Numbered from the stretch's first letter, positions 34,752 through 43,049 are shown. The stretch: 64,000 nucleotides of DNA from G958296245 sp965262055 (GCA_965262055.1 CBDHEI010000001.1:186001-250000), one strand, 5' to 3'. Numbers and translations are program-made. Notes: generated by a model from the sequence alone, not told the origin.

Positions 34752-35408
34752 CTATTGGCCGCCGCCGCGCAGGCGCGATAAGGACCATATGCGCCGCTGG
34801 CTGTTCCCGCCGGAGCGCGCATCCGGGCCCCTGCGCCTGCTCCACAGTTCCTTGAAGTACTCGGGGGCGAGCAGCTCGCGCTCGTCCGCGACGTTCGCCA
34901 GCTCCATGGCGAGGTTCGCCTGGAACGCCGCGACCTCCACGTGCTTGCCAAGGTCCTTGACCGCCTGCGCCGCGTACGCGAAGTCCCCGTCTCCCGTCAC
35001 CAGCACCGCCACGTCGTAGGTGTCGCTCCAGGCCATGCGCAGCATGTCCGTCGCGATCATGATGTCGACGCCCTTCTCCACCGCCACTTCGCCCCTCATC
35101 TTCGATGTGCCCAGCCGTACCTCCAGGTACGGAGTGTTGCTCAGCGCATTCAGGAACCGCTGCTGGTCCTGGTACGCCTGCGGATTCCTGTCCTGGTCCC
35201 TCAGCACATTGTAGTAGTACGTCCGGAAAAGCTGCCTCTCTCCGGCGAGCTTGGCGGCAAAGGCGCCGAAGTCGACGTCGTACCGGTTGCAGTTCTCGGT
35301 CAGGCTGTGATAGAGGTTGCTCCCGTCTATGAATATGGCCACCCTTGCCGGCGCTTGGGTCCTGTCGTGATTGCTATCGGATTCCGTCGATGACTTAAAA
35401 ATATTCAT
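34752..35408 (-). CDS. NYN-domain protein (LabA/DUF88 type)
   Basis: 218 residues. PIN-like nuclease fold: VAIFIDGSNLYHSL (first Asp), KGVDIMIATDMLRMAW (second acidic pair) and AVLVTGDGDFAYAAQAV (third). These Asp residues form the metal site expected of a ribonuclease. The tail (SRRRGPDARSGGNSQRRIWSLSRLRGGGQ end) is basic. LabA-type proteins are single-domain and act on RNA; the target is unknown. The gene is convergent with the malate synthase gene. Confidence 0.85.
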   Translation of the reverse strand: MNIFKSSTESDSNHDRTQAPARVAIFIDGSNLYHSLTENCNRYDVDFGAFAAKLAGERQLFRTYYYNVLRDQDRNPQAYQDQQRFLNALSNTPYLEVRLGTSKMRGEVAVEKGVDIMIATDMLRMAWSDTYDVAVLVTGDGDFAYAAQAVKDLGKHVEVAAFQANLAMELANVADERELLAPEYFKELWSRRRGPDARSGGNSQRRIWSLSRLRGGGQ

Positions 35409-35473
35409 CTCTCCTCATATTCCTGGCATTATCGCGGGGCCGCTCCTCTGCGGTGCAGGAGAACAGCCTCCCG

Positions 35474-36844
35474 CTACCGGATCATATCACCCAAATCGTC
35501 TCCCATCTCTCCGAGCACCTCGTCGAGCGCCATGATCACCTCGTCCGCCTCGTCCCGGCTAATGCACAGCGGAGGCACGAACTTCACCTCCGACCCTCCG
35601 GGGGCAACGAGGATCCGCCGTTCGCGCAGCTTCTCCCGCGCCATGTCGCCGACCTTCCTCTCCGGCGGAAACTGCTCCTTCGTGCTCCGGTCGCAGACCA
35701 GCTCAACCCCGAGCAGCAGCCCGATCCCACCCACGTGGCCGACTATCGCGTGCTTCTCCTTCAGCGCCATGAGCCCGTCGAGCAGGTACGCCCCCATCTC
35801 CGCCGACCGCTCCACCAGGCCCTCCCGCTCGATTATCCTGATGTTCTCCAACGCCGCCGCAGCCGAGACCGGGTGTCCGCCGAAGGTGAGGGCCTGGCTG
35901 AACAGGTCCTCCTCGGAGGAGAAGGCGTCCGCGACCTCCCGCTTCACGACCGCCGCGCCCATCGGCAGGTAGGTGCTCGTCATCCCCTTCGCCACCGTCA
36001 TCATGTCCGGCACCACATCCCAATGCTCCATGCCGAACCACTTCCCAGTCCTGCCGAACCCGCACACCACCTCGTCCGCGATCAGCATGACCCCGTACCG
36101 GTCGCAGATGTCGCGCACCGCCGGCCAGTATTCCTCCCCCGGCACCCTGCTGCCCCCGGCTGCTGGCTCCCCTATCACCGCGGCGACCGTCTCCGGCTTG
36201 TGCAGCAGGATCAGGTCCTCGATGGCCTTCGCGCACAGCAGCGCGCACTCGGACGCGTCCGCACCCCCCAGTTCGCACCGGTACGGATCGGGGTGAGGCG
36301 CGTAGACCATGCCAGGGTACGAAGGCTCGAAGTCCGACCGCCGGCCCGGCGCCCCACCCATCCAGAGCACGCCGCCGGTGGCCCCATGGTACGACCCCTT
36401 GCGGCTGATCACCTTGTACCGGCCCGCCTCGCCGTTGCGCTTGTGATAGGCCCGCGCGATCTTCACCGCCGTCTCGTTCGCCTCCGAGCCGCCCGTGACA
36501 GGCCACGTGCGCTCCAGGCTTCCGGGTGAGACCTCCGCAATCTTCTCCACTAGCGCGACCAGGGCCTCGGTGGTCGTCCCCGATGGCTGGTAGGCCAGTC
36601 GCTTCATCTGTTCGACCGCAGCGTCCGCGATCTCCGACCGCCCATACCCCACGTTGACCGACCCGTAGCCGCCGTGAGCGTCCAGCCACGTCACACCCTC
36701 GGAGTCGGTCACCCTCAACCCGTCGCCGCTAACCATGATCGGCGGCCCGCCCTCTTCCGCCACCTGCACCCAATCGGCGTTGTGCATCCAGTAGTGCTCG
36801 AAAGCGGAGCGCCGCAGCGCTTCGGTATCCACGTCCTGTACCAT
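35474..36844 (-). CDS. Class III (omega) aminotransferase, paralog 1
   Basis: 456 residues from ATG 36844, five bases after GGAGG. PLP enzyme: TGGSEANETAVKIARAYH, GSYHGATGGVLWMGG, VMLIADEVVCGFGRTGKW (the Asp that holds the pyridine N) and TVAKGMTSTYLPMGAAVV (Lys for the Schiff base). It moves an amino group between an amine or omega-amino acid and a keto acid. The next gene upstream is a paralog with the same N-terminal pattern (W-M-H-N, GYGSVNVGYGRSEIADAA), 30 bp away. Confidence 0.87.
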   Translation of the reverse strand: MVQDVDTEALRRSAFEHYWMHNADWVQVAEEGGPPIMVSGDGLRVTDSEGVTWLDAHGGYGSVNVGYGRSEIADAAVEQMKRLAYQPSGTTTEALVALVEKIAEVSPGSLERTWPVTGGSEANETAVKIARAYHKRNGEAGRYKVISRKGSYHGATGGVLWMGGAPGRRSDFEPSYPGMVYAPHPDPYRCELGGADASECALLCAKAIEDLILLHKPETVAAVIGEPAAGGSRVPGEEYWPAVRDICDRYGVMLIADEVVCGFGRTGKWFGMEHWDVVPDMMTVAKGMTSTYLPMGAAVVKREVADAFSSEEDLFSQALTFGGHPVSAAAALENIRIIEREGLVERSAEMGAYLLDGLMALKEKHAIVGHVGGIGLLLGVELVCDRSTKEQFPPERKVGDMAREKLRERRILVAPGGSEVKFVPPLCISRDEADEVIMALDEVLGEMGDDLGDMIR

Positions 36845-36874
36845 CGTCGCCTCCAGGCTTGGGCCCACGATCAG

Positions 36875-38251
36875 CTAAACGTTGCCGGGAAACCCGAGCT
36901 CGCCCTCAACCTCCCACAGGGATACGTCGACCGCGTGGACGATCTCGTCGACCTCTGTCCTGGTGATGCAGAGAGGCGGCCCCATGGAGATCAGCCCTCT
37001 GGAAGAACGCAGCAGCAGCCCGCGCTCCATGAACTTCTCGCTGAGCCGGTCGCACACCCTGCTCTCGTCTTCCAGCCTGGCCTTGGTCTTCCGGTCGCCC
37101 ACGAGCTCCACGGCGAGCAGAAGCCCCAACCCGCGAACGTCGCCCACGATCGGATGGTCGGCCTTCATCCCCTCCAGCTGGTCCTTGAAATAGGCCCCCA
37201 CATCTGCCGCGTTCTGCACGAGGCCCTCCGACTCGATGATCTCGATGTTCTTCAGCCCAGTCGCCGCCGCGACGGGGTGTCCGGCCGAGGTGAAGACGTG
37301 GGCCATCGCGCCTTTGCCCGCGAACAGGTCCGCCACCTCTCTCTTTACCACGGTGGCCCCCAGGGGCAGGTAGCTGCTGGAGATGCCCTTGGACATCGTC
37401 ATCATGTCCGGCACCACGTCCCAGTGCTCGATTCCGAACCACCGGCCAGTCCTGCCAAACCCGCATATGACCTCGTCGTCGATCAGCAGCACCCCGTACT
37501 TGTCGCAGATGTCGCGGACCATAGGCCAGTACTCGTCGCCGGGCACCGCCGCGCCCGTAGGGATCGCAACCGGCTCGCCTATGAACGCCAACACCGTCTC
37601 CGGCCCGTGGAACAGGATCAAGTCCTCGACGGCCCGCGCGCATCGCTCGGCGCAATCCGAGGGCGTCGTGCCCCCCAGCGGGCAGCGGTACGGGTTGGGC
37701 TGCGGCGCGTAGACCATGCCCGGATAGGCGGGCTCGAAGTCCTGCCTCTTGTATACCGCGGAGCTGCCCAGCCACAGCACGCCCCCGGTCGTGCCGTGGT
37801 AGGAGCCTTCGCGGCTGATAATCTTGTACCTGGTAGGCTCGCCATTACGGTGCGCGTGGGACCGGGCAATCTTCAGCGCGGTCTCGTTCGCCTCCGAGCC
37901 GCCGCTGACCGGGAAGACGCGCGACAGCGTGCCCGGCGTTAGCTCCGCCAGCCTCTCGCACAGCTCTATGGTCGACGGGATCGCCGTCCCTACGGGGTAA
38001 AAGGCGATACGCCGCATCTGGTCTTCAGCGGCTTCGGCAATCTCGGTGCGACCGTAGCCGACGTTTACGGAGTTGTAGCCCCCATTTACGTCTATCCACG
38101 TCCGGCCATCGGAGTCGACGACCTTCACCCCTTCGCCGCCGGTGACGATACGCGGACTGCCCTCCTCCCCGGTCTGCACCCAGCTCCGGTTGTGCATCCA
38201 AAGGTACTTGAGAGCAGCTTCCCGGACCGGTCCGGCGCTGATGCTGGTCAT
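36875..38251 (-). CDS. Class III (omega) aminotransferase, paralog 2
   Basis: 458 residues from ATG 38251 after GGAGAGGGC. SGGSEANETALKIARSH, GSYHGTTGGVLWLG, VLLIDDEVICGFGRTGRW and TMSKGISSSYLPLGATVV (Lys) give the PLP site. It shares the N-terminal pattern and length of paralog 1, showing a tandem duplication followed by divergence. The open frame continues upstream to 38380 but without family similarity. Confidence 0.87.
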   Translation of the reverse strand: MTSISAGPVREAALKYLWMHNRSWVQTGEEGSPRIVTGGEGVKVVDSDGRTWIDVNGGYNSVNVGYGRTEIAEAAEDQMRRIAFYPVGTAIPSTIELCERLAELTPGTLSRVFPVSGGSEANETALKIARSHAHRNGEPTRYKIISREGSYHGTTGGVLWLGSSAVYKRQDFEPAYPGMVYAPQPNPYRCPLGGTTPSDCAERCARAVEDLILFHGPETVLAFIGEPVAIPTGAAVPGDEYWPMVRDICDKYGVLLIDDEVICGFGRTGRWFGIEHWDVVPDMMTMSKGISSSYLPLGATVVKREVADLFAGKGAMAHVFTSAGHPVAAATGLKNIEIIESEGLVQNAADVGAYFKDQLEGMKADHPIVGDVRGLGLLLAVELVGDRKTKARLEDESRVCDRLSEKFMERGLLLRSSRGLISMGPPLCITRTEVDEIVHAVDVSLWEVEGELGFPGNV

Positions 38252-38424
38252 GCCCTCTCCTAGCCTCGTCGCCGGCCAGTGTATACCCGCCGTTTCCCTG
38301 CAACAAGCCGGAGCCACCAGGCAGCAGCCCCCTGCACAAACCGTCGCACATACGTATAGGCGCCCCTTGTGGGTGCTCAACCTCGGCGTCGTGACAATGC
38401 GCCACCCCGTTGAGCCAAAGGCCC

Positions 38425-38500
38425 TCGGGGAGTGCAGAGGGGCGAAGCCCCTCGCTGGGGTGTGGGAGTATCCCCCACGATTCCCGTTGGGGGTGGGTGG
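38425..38500. repeat. Intergenic repeat related to 9985-10060
   Basis: GTGCAGAGGGGCGAAGCCCC and GTGGGAGTATCCCCCACGATTCC each contain inverted arms and match the block before the DUF3090 gene in order and spacing. No gene is seen between 38252 and 38582 apart from the tRNA promoter. Confidence 0.45.
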
Positions 38501-38519
38501 GCGAGGCGTTCAAATCGCT

Positions 38520-38548
38520 TTGACACGCTCGCAGGCGTTCGCTATCAT
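38520..38548 (+). promoter_or_regulatory. Sigma70-type promoter of the tRNA cluster
   Basis: TTGACA at 38520-38525 and TATCAT at 38543-38548 are separated by exactly 17 bp, about 35 bp before the first tRNA. This is the best-matching promoter in the window. Confidence 0.75.
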
Positions 38549-38582
38549 CAATCCGACCGGGCAAAAGCCGGCTCACGAGGGA

Positions 38583-38654
38583 GGCAACGTAGCTCAGTGG
38601 CAGAGCGGGCGCTTCATAAGCGCTAGGTCACAGGTTCGAACCCTGTCGTTGCCA
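38583..38654 (+). tRNA. tRNA-Met (CAT)
   Basis: Acceptor arms GGCAACG and CGTTGCC pair fully; the anticodon loop TTCATAA gives CAT at 38615-38617; the T arm has GGTTCGAACC. The paired first base makes it an elongator type and not the initiator; an Ile-CAT identity is not excluded. CCA is not encoded. Confidence 0.92.
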
Positions 38655-38691
38655 CATCAGCCACGGAGACCCATCGGACGGCTCCACAGCC

Positions 38692-38764
38692 GGGCGGTTA
38701 GCTCAGTGGTTAGAGCGCTTGCTTCACACGCAAGAGGTCCGAGGTTCGACCCCTCGACCGCCCA
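38692..38764 (+). tRNA. tRNA-Val (CAC)
   Basis: Acceptor GGGCGGT/ACCGCCC; anticodon loop TTCACAC gives CAC at 38725-38727. CCA follows directly in the DNA at 38765-38767. Confidence 0.93.
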
Positions 38765-38864
38765 CCAGGGGTCCGGTGTGGTCGGTGCAGATGAGGGGAT
38801 ATGGCCGGCGAGGGCGACGCGGGCATTCGGAAGCCTGACCGAAGTCCCGTTAGAATGTGGATGT

Positions 38865-38947
38865 GCCGAAGTGGCGGAACGGCAGACGCGCTACGTTCAG
38901 GGCGTAGTACCCTTATGGGTGTGTGGGTTCAAATCCCACCTTCGGCA
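38865..38947 (+). tRNA. tRNA-Leu (CAG)
   Basis: A class II tRNA with a long variable arm (TAGTACCCTTATGGGTGTG). Acceptor GCCGAAG/CTTCGGC; anticodon CAG at 38898-38900. CCA is encoded at 38948-38950. Confidence 0.93.
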
Positions 38948-38984
38948 CCAAAGAGCCCGTTCAGGCGAGATCGTTTCGGTTCGC

Positions 38985-39058
38985 GCGCTTGTAGCTCAGT
39001 TGGATAGAGCGCAGCCCTGCGGAGGCTGAGGCCGTGGGTTCGAGTCCCGCCAAGCGCG
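38985..39058 (+). tRNA. tRNA-Arg (GCG)
   Basis: Acceptor GCGCTTG/CAAGCGC; D arm GCTCAGTTGGATAGAGC; anticodon stem CAGCC/GGCTG with loop CTGCGGA, giving GCG at 39019-39021; discriminator G. Most bacteria read CGC with an ACG tRNA modified to inosine, so GCG is unusual. CCA is not encoded. Confidence 0.88.
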
Positions 39059-39112
39059 CTTCCTGATACCATAAGCCCCCTGCCGTGTCGATGCACGGCG
39101 CGCGCCAAACGT

Positions 39113-39186
39113 GGGCGATTAGCTCAGATGGTTAGAGCGTCTGTCTTACACACAGAAGGTCAGAGGTTCGAGTCCTCTATCGCCCA
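39113..39186 (+). tRNA. tRNA-Val (TAC)
   Basis: Acceptor GGGCGAT/ATCGCCC; anticodon stem TCTGT/ACAGA with loop CTTACAC, giving TAC at 39147-39149. CCA is not encoded. It is the last of five tRNAs in the cluster. Confidence 0.93.
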
Positions 39187-39194
39187 CACCTTTG

Positions 39195-39312
39195 CGCTGC
39201 CAGCCGCCAGCGCCACTTCCGCCGCGTCAGCGCCCGCGATCGGGCTATGCTACAGCGTCGCCGTCCCTATGATAGGAGTTGAGTCCGGGGCGTGAGCGGG
39301 TCGGGAATCTCC
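39195..39312. repeat. Dispersed repeat, second copy of 1250-1370
   Basis: It shares with the first copy the GCCAGCGCCACTT, GCCGCGTCAGCGCCCGCGAT and CCTATGATAGGAGTTGAGTC blocks in the same order and spacing. It ends just before the LLM gene stop. Confidence 0.65.
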
Positions 39313-39324
39313 CCTTTCCGTGCT

Positions 39325-40458
39325 TCAGCTGTCCCCGGCGAATCGCGGCATCACCTTTGTGGCAAAGGTTTCCAGGTTCGTCAGGGTTTTGCTCAACGGA
39401 ATCCCCATGTGCGCGAACTCGACAAGCAGATAGTCCAGGTTGCATACCTCCCGCAGCTCCTGGACCTTCTCCACCACATTCTCAGGGGACCCCACAAGCA
39501 GGGTGCGTGACTCCAGGAAGTCCCAGTCCAGATTCACGTCAGGGTCCAAGACCTCGCCCGGATTGGTGAAGACCTGCCTGCCGCGAAAGGGATCGTTGAA
39601 GATGAATGAGGACATGATGCCCTCTTCCGCATCTCGGCGCGCCTCCTCCATCGAAGAGGCCACATACGTGGATCGCATGACCGCCTGGTCTTCTCCCACG
39701 CCGAAGGGTCTTCCCTCCAGCTCGGTCCTGACCCGTGCGTAGAGTTCCATTCGCTGCCTGATCCTGAGAGCAGGGGGTTGCCAATAGCAAGCTTTCAGTC
39801 CAAGTTCGGCCGCAGTTGTTACAGACCGGTCTGTGGAGACGGTCATCCACAGCGGCGGGTGCGGCTTCTGGTAGGGCCTCGGCGTCACCCGGAGTTTCGT
39901 TACCCTCTCCCCGTCCTGCCAGGCGGGATTCGGCGGATACTTGGGGTGCGAGAAGACGGTGTCTTCGGCAGGGAAGCTGTAGTTGGTTCCATGGTACGAA
40001 AAGTACTCGTTGGCCCATATCTCCCGCACTAACTCCACCATCTCCCGGAACAGTTCCCTGTTCTCCTTATCCTTGCGAGGGTCCGCGTTGGGATGAAACT
40101 GTGGACCCTCATATGGCCAGATTCCCCTACCGAAGCCAACCTCCACCCGTCCGCGGGTCATGTTGTCCAGGATCGCAATGTCCTCGGCAAGCCGTATCGG
40201 ATGCCACCACGGGGCTATGTTCGCCATCTGTCCGATGCGAATCCTAGACGTCCGCGCCGCGAGGTCTGCGCCCAGCAGAATCGGGTTCGGAAGATCGCCC
40301 ACTCCATAAGGCCCAAAGTGGTGTTCACCGAGCCACATGGCCTCGAAGCCCAGCTCCTCGGCCAGAATGGTCTGCCGTCTGAGGTTGTCGATAAATTCCT
40401 CGGCCGTGGCGGCCTTCCCGGCGGACGCCGCCACGGTCGTGAACGCCGCGAACTTCAT
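39325..40458 (-). CDS. LLM-class flavin-dependent oxidoreductase
   Basis: 377 residues from ATG 40458 (MKFAAFTTVAAS), placed after GGGGAGG. Luciferase-like barrel: EELGFEAMWLGEHHFGPYG, RTSRIRIGQMANIAPWWHPIRLAEDIAILDNMTRGRVEVGFGRG and PPLWMTVSTDRSVTTAAELGL. The GEHHF His pair and the GRVEVGFGRG loop are typical of bacterial alkanal-type monooxygenases. The substrate is unknown. The upstream in-frame extension has no similarity. A MITE begins 100 bp upstream. Confidence 0.85.
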   Translation of the reverse strand: MKFAAFTTVAASAGKAATAEEFIDNLRRQTILAEELGFEAMWLGEHHFGPYGVGDLPNPILLGADLAARTSRIRIGQMANIAPWWHPIRLAEDIAILDNMTRGRVEVGFGRGIWPYEGPQFHPNADPRKDKENRELFREMVELVREIWANEYFSYHGTNYSFPAEDTVFSHPKYPPNPAWQDGERVTKLRVTPRPYQKPHPPLWMTVSTDRSVTTAAELGLKACYWQPPALRIRQRMELYARVRTELEGRPFGVGEDQAVMRSTYVASSMEEARRDAEEGIMSSFIFNDPFRGRQVFTNPGEVLDPDVNLDWDFLESRTLLVGSPENVVEKVQELREVCNLDYLLVEFAHMGIPLSKTLTNLETFATKVMPRFAGDS

Positions 40459-40771
40459 GCCTGGAACCTCCCCTCTGTCCAGCTCTTCAGCACTATTCCG
40501 GTGATGCCCATCCATAGGAACCCATTCGACATGTCCCCCGTCCTCGGGCATTTTCAGGTAACCGTTCAGACTCCGTGACATCCGAAGGAGGAGTCCAGAG
40601 GGGTTCGCCCCTCTGGCAGGGGGTCTGGGGGCTTTGCCCCCAGTTTCGAAAGGGCGGGCGGGTGGGAATCAAAGACATCTGCCCTATCGGGACTTTGCTA
40701 GTGGTGAAAACATCAGCAAGTCTTGTATGTTAGTGGTGGTACCCAATAGTGACTTCACAGAGGTGGAGTGG

Positions 40772-40897
40772 GGTGCGGCAGACCGACCAACTCTTGGTCA
40801 TCAAAGACCGTTGTTCAGCGAGGGTCGCCGCACCACCCCCAAACAGAGCCCGAACAGTTGCCTGGGCAAAACGAGCCCGCATCGCGCAAGGAAGGGC
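40772..40897 (+). ncRNA. Candidate IS110 bridge RNA (target- and donor-binding loops)
   Basis: Target module: outer stem GGTGCGGC (40772-40779) with GCCGCACC (40827-40834), and GACC (40781-40784) with GGTC (40823-40826); inner hairpin GGTC-ATCAAA-GACC (40796-40809). The internal loop holds CAACTCT (40788-40794), which matches the left target CAAGTCT at 6 of 7, and TGTTCAG (40812-40818), the exact complement of the right target CTGAACA. Donor module: outer stem GCCC (40848-40851) with GGGC (40894-40897), inner hairpin GGGC-AAAACGA-GCCC (40864-40878). Its loop holds ACAGTTGC (40854-40861), identical to the element's right end at 41902-41909, and CAAG (40887-40890), complementary to the CTTG at the left junction. 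The exact RNA ends are not known. Confidence 0.8.
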
Positions 40898-40921
40898 CAG
40901 TACTTCACACAGGAGGTATGG

Positions 40922-41893
40922 ATGGAACAGGAAGCAGTCTACGTAGGCATTGATGTGGCCAAGGCCCATCTGGACGTCGCGGTCCGCCCCATAGGGCAGA
41001 GGTGGACCATCTCCAATGACGAGCCTGGGATCCGGGAACTGGTCTCTCGGCTCAGGGCCCTCGAACCTGCCATGGTGGTGCTGGAGGCTTCGGGCGGCCT
41101 GGAGCTGCCTTCGGTGGCAGCCCTGGCGGCCGCATCGCTGCCAGTGGTCATCGTCAACCCCCGGCAGGTTCGAGACTTCGCCAGAGCCACCGGGACGCTG
41201 GCGAAGACTGACGCCCTGGACGCGGCCGTACTGGCCCACTTCGCCGACGCCGTTCGCCCAGCCGTGCGCCCTCTGAGGGACGCCGAGACCCAGGTCCTCA
41301 ACTCGCTGGTTGCCCGCAGGCACCAAGTGATAGCCATCTTGGTGGCGGAGAAGAACCGGCTTGGGAGCGCCATCAGCGCCGTCCGGCCCCGCATCGAGGC
41401 CCACATCGCTTGGCTTGAGCAGGAGCTGACCGACATTGACGAAGGGCTGCGGCAGACTCTCCGCAGCAGTCCGGTGTGGCGAGAGAAAGACGACCTCCTG
41501 CGCACCGTCCCCGGCGTGGGAGAGCAGCTCTCCCTCACCCTCCTGGCCCATTTGCCGGAGCTGGGCACGCTGAACCGGCGGCAGGTCGCCGCCTTGGTGG
41601 GAGTGGCTCCCTTCAACCGTGACAGCGGCACCATGCGTGGCAAACGGCGCGTCTGGGGCGGGCGCTCCCGGGTCCGAGCCGTCCTGTACATGGGAACGCT
41701 GGCCGCCAGCCGCTTCAATCCCGTCATCCGGGACTTCTACCAGCGGCTGCTGGCCGCTGGTAAGCCGAAGAAGGTGGCCCTCGTCGCTTGTATGCGCAAA
41801 CTGCTCGTCATACTCAACTCCATGCTCAAGCAGCGCTCTCCCTGGCGCGCTCAGCGCGCCACCACACCGGCACTCGTCGGTCACTCTTCTTGA
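40922..41893 (+). CDS. IS110-family recombinase/transposase
   Basis: 323 residues from ATG 40922, just after AGGAGGT. The RuvC-like DEDD site reads D11 (VGIDVAKAHLDV), E55 (VVLEASGG), D97 and D100 (LAKTDALDAAVLAHFA). The C-terminal Tnp domain has a candidate catalytic Ser235 (APFNRDSGTMRGKRRVWGGRSRVRAVLYM). These enzymes insert through a DNA-bound RNA guide. The frame continues upstream to 40634, but this part is the non-coding end of the element. The gene looks intact. Confidence 0.92.
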   Translation: MEQEAVYVGIDVAKAHLDVAVRPIGQRWTISNDEPGIRELVSRLRALEPAMVVLEASGGLELPSVAALAAASLPVVIVNPRQVRDFARATGTLAKTDALDAAVLAHFADAVRPAVRPLRDAETQVLNSLVARRHQVIAILVAEKNRLGSAISAVRPRIEAHIAWLEQELTDIDEGLRQTLRSSPVWREKDDLLRTVPGVGEQLSLTLLAHLPELGTLNRRQVAALVGVAPFNRDSGTMRGKRRVWGGRSRVRAVLYMGTLAASRFNPVIRDFYQRLLAAGKPKKVALVACMRKLLVILNSMLKQRSPWRAQRATTPALVGHSS

Positions 41894-41996
41894 CTTTCAA
41901 CACAGTTGCTGAACAGTTACATTTGCAGGCACCGCTTTGCGCCTGTGAACGGTCATGCTACGCTTGGGGGCCACCATACTACAAGGAGCGGGCGTC

Positions 41997-43049
41997 ATGC
42001 CATCACGCCGGAATCGGGGTCTAGTCCAGACCGTGCTGGGCCCTGTACCTCCCTCGGAACTGGGTGCCACCACAACCCATGAACACCTCTACGTCGACTT
42101 CTCCTTCATGTATCGCCCTGCCCAGGACTCCCCATCTCAGGGACTGGCGGACGCGCCCATAACCCTGGAGAACCTTGGATGGATACGGCGCAACTACTAC
42201 AGCAACCGCTCCAACCTTGAGCTGATGGACCTGGATACAACCATAAAGGAAGTCAGGAAATACAGTGAAGTCGGCGGCGGCGCTATTGTGGACGCGACCA
42301 CGACGGGAATCGGACGCAAGCCGGATGCGCTGGTCCGAATATCCCGTGAATCGGGCGTTCACATCATCATGGGCGCAGGCTTCTACGTCGAAGCGGTCCA
42401 TCCAGAGGACATGGATGAACGAAGCGTCGAGGACTTGGCGCGGGAGATTGTCGGCGACATCCTTGTAGGCGTTGAAGGCAGCGGCGTAAGAGCGGGAATA
42501 ATCGGGGAGGTCGGTTGCACTTGGCCTCTGGCCCCGAACGAGTGCAAGTCTCTGGCGGCGTCGGCAATCGCACAGAGCGAAACGGGCGCGGCGATACTGG
42601 TCCATACCGGGCGGAATCCGGATGCGCCGTTGGAGATCCTCGAACTGCTGGCGAGCGCCAGCGCGGATATATCTCGGGTGATTATGGGGCATCTGGACCG
42701 GACCGTGTTCGAGTTCGACGCGCTTCAGAGAATTGCCGCGTCAGGCTGTTATCTTGAATGGGACCTGTTCGGCAATGAGGGGTCGTACTATCCTCTGGCC
42801 GAAATCGACATGCCCAGCGACGCCCAAAGGCTGGATTTCATGAAGCGCGTCGCCGACGCCGGCTATTCCGACAGAATCGTCATTGGTCAGGATATCTTCA
42901 CAAAACACCGGCTTGTTAGATATGGCGGGCACGGCTACGGCCACATTCTCGAGAACATCGTTCCCAAAATGCGACGCAAGGGGTTTTCGGAAGATGCGAT
43001 CCAAGCGATAACTGTGGGCAACCCGGCCAGGGTACTCGCTTTCGCATAG
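41997..43049 (+). CDS. Phosphotriesterase-family amidohydrolase
   Basis: 350 residues from ATG 41997, eight bases after AAGGAG. Metal-site signatures of the PTE group: TTTHEHLYVDFSF (H-x-H), IVDATTTGIGRKP, AGIIGEVGCTWPL (Glu where PTE has the carboxylated Lys), AILVHTGR, VIMGHLDRT and IGQDIFTK (the last Asp). It is closest in layout to lactonase/PHP-type members, so lactone or ester hydrolysis is more likely than organophosphate cleavage. It is followed by a nitrilase and a TIM-barrel protein. Confidence 0.85.
   Translation: MPSRRNRGLVQTVLGPVPPSELGATTTHEHLYVDFSFMYRPAQDSPSQGLADAPITLENLGWIRRNYYSNRSNLELMDLDTTIKEVRKYSEVGGGAIVDATTTGIGRKPDALVRISRESGVHIIMGAGFYVEAVHPEDMDERSVEDLAREIVGDILVGVEGSGVRAGIIGEVGCTWPLAPNECKSLAASAIAQSETGAAILVHTGRNPDAPLEILELLASASADISRVIMGHLDRTVFEFDALQRIAASGCYLEWDLFGNEGSYYPLAEIDMPSDAQRLDFMKRVADAGYSDRIVIGQDIFTKHRLVRYGGHGYGHILENIVPKMRRKGFSEDAIQAITVGNPARVLAFA

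Larger units (their letters stand above)
40724..41910 (+). mobile_element. IS110-family element (1187 bp) with a non-coding left end
   Basis: The insertion lies between AGCAAGTCT and GAACAGTTAC of a MITE; copy b reads AGCAAGTCTGAACAGCTAC without a gap. The dinucleotide CT stands at both junctions (40722-40723 and 41909-41910), as expected of a core shared by target and element. There are no inverted repeats and no target duplication beyond the core. The left 198 bases before the gene are non-coding and structured; only 17 bases follow the gene. Confidence 0.9.
40558..41920. repeat. MITE family 2, copy a (176 bp), interrupted by the IS110 element
   Basis: Its left end, GTAACCGTTCAGACTCCG, is at 40558 and its right end, CTGAACAGTTAC, is at 41909-41920. 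Without the IS110 element the two parts sum to 176 bp, the size of copy b at 54528. The interior has two GC-rich hairpins (AGAGGGGTTCGCCCCTCT and CTGGGGGCTTTGCCCCCAG). Confidence 0.85.

Noticed and set aside
40634..40921. In-frame extension of the IS110 recombinase to 40634
   Set aside because: It crosses the element's left end and MITE DNA; the family start MEQEAVYVGIDVAK with AGGAGGT is at 40922, and the bases before it form the RNA stems.
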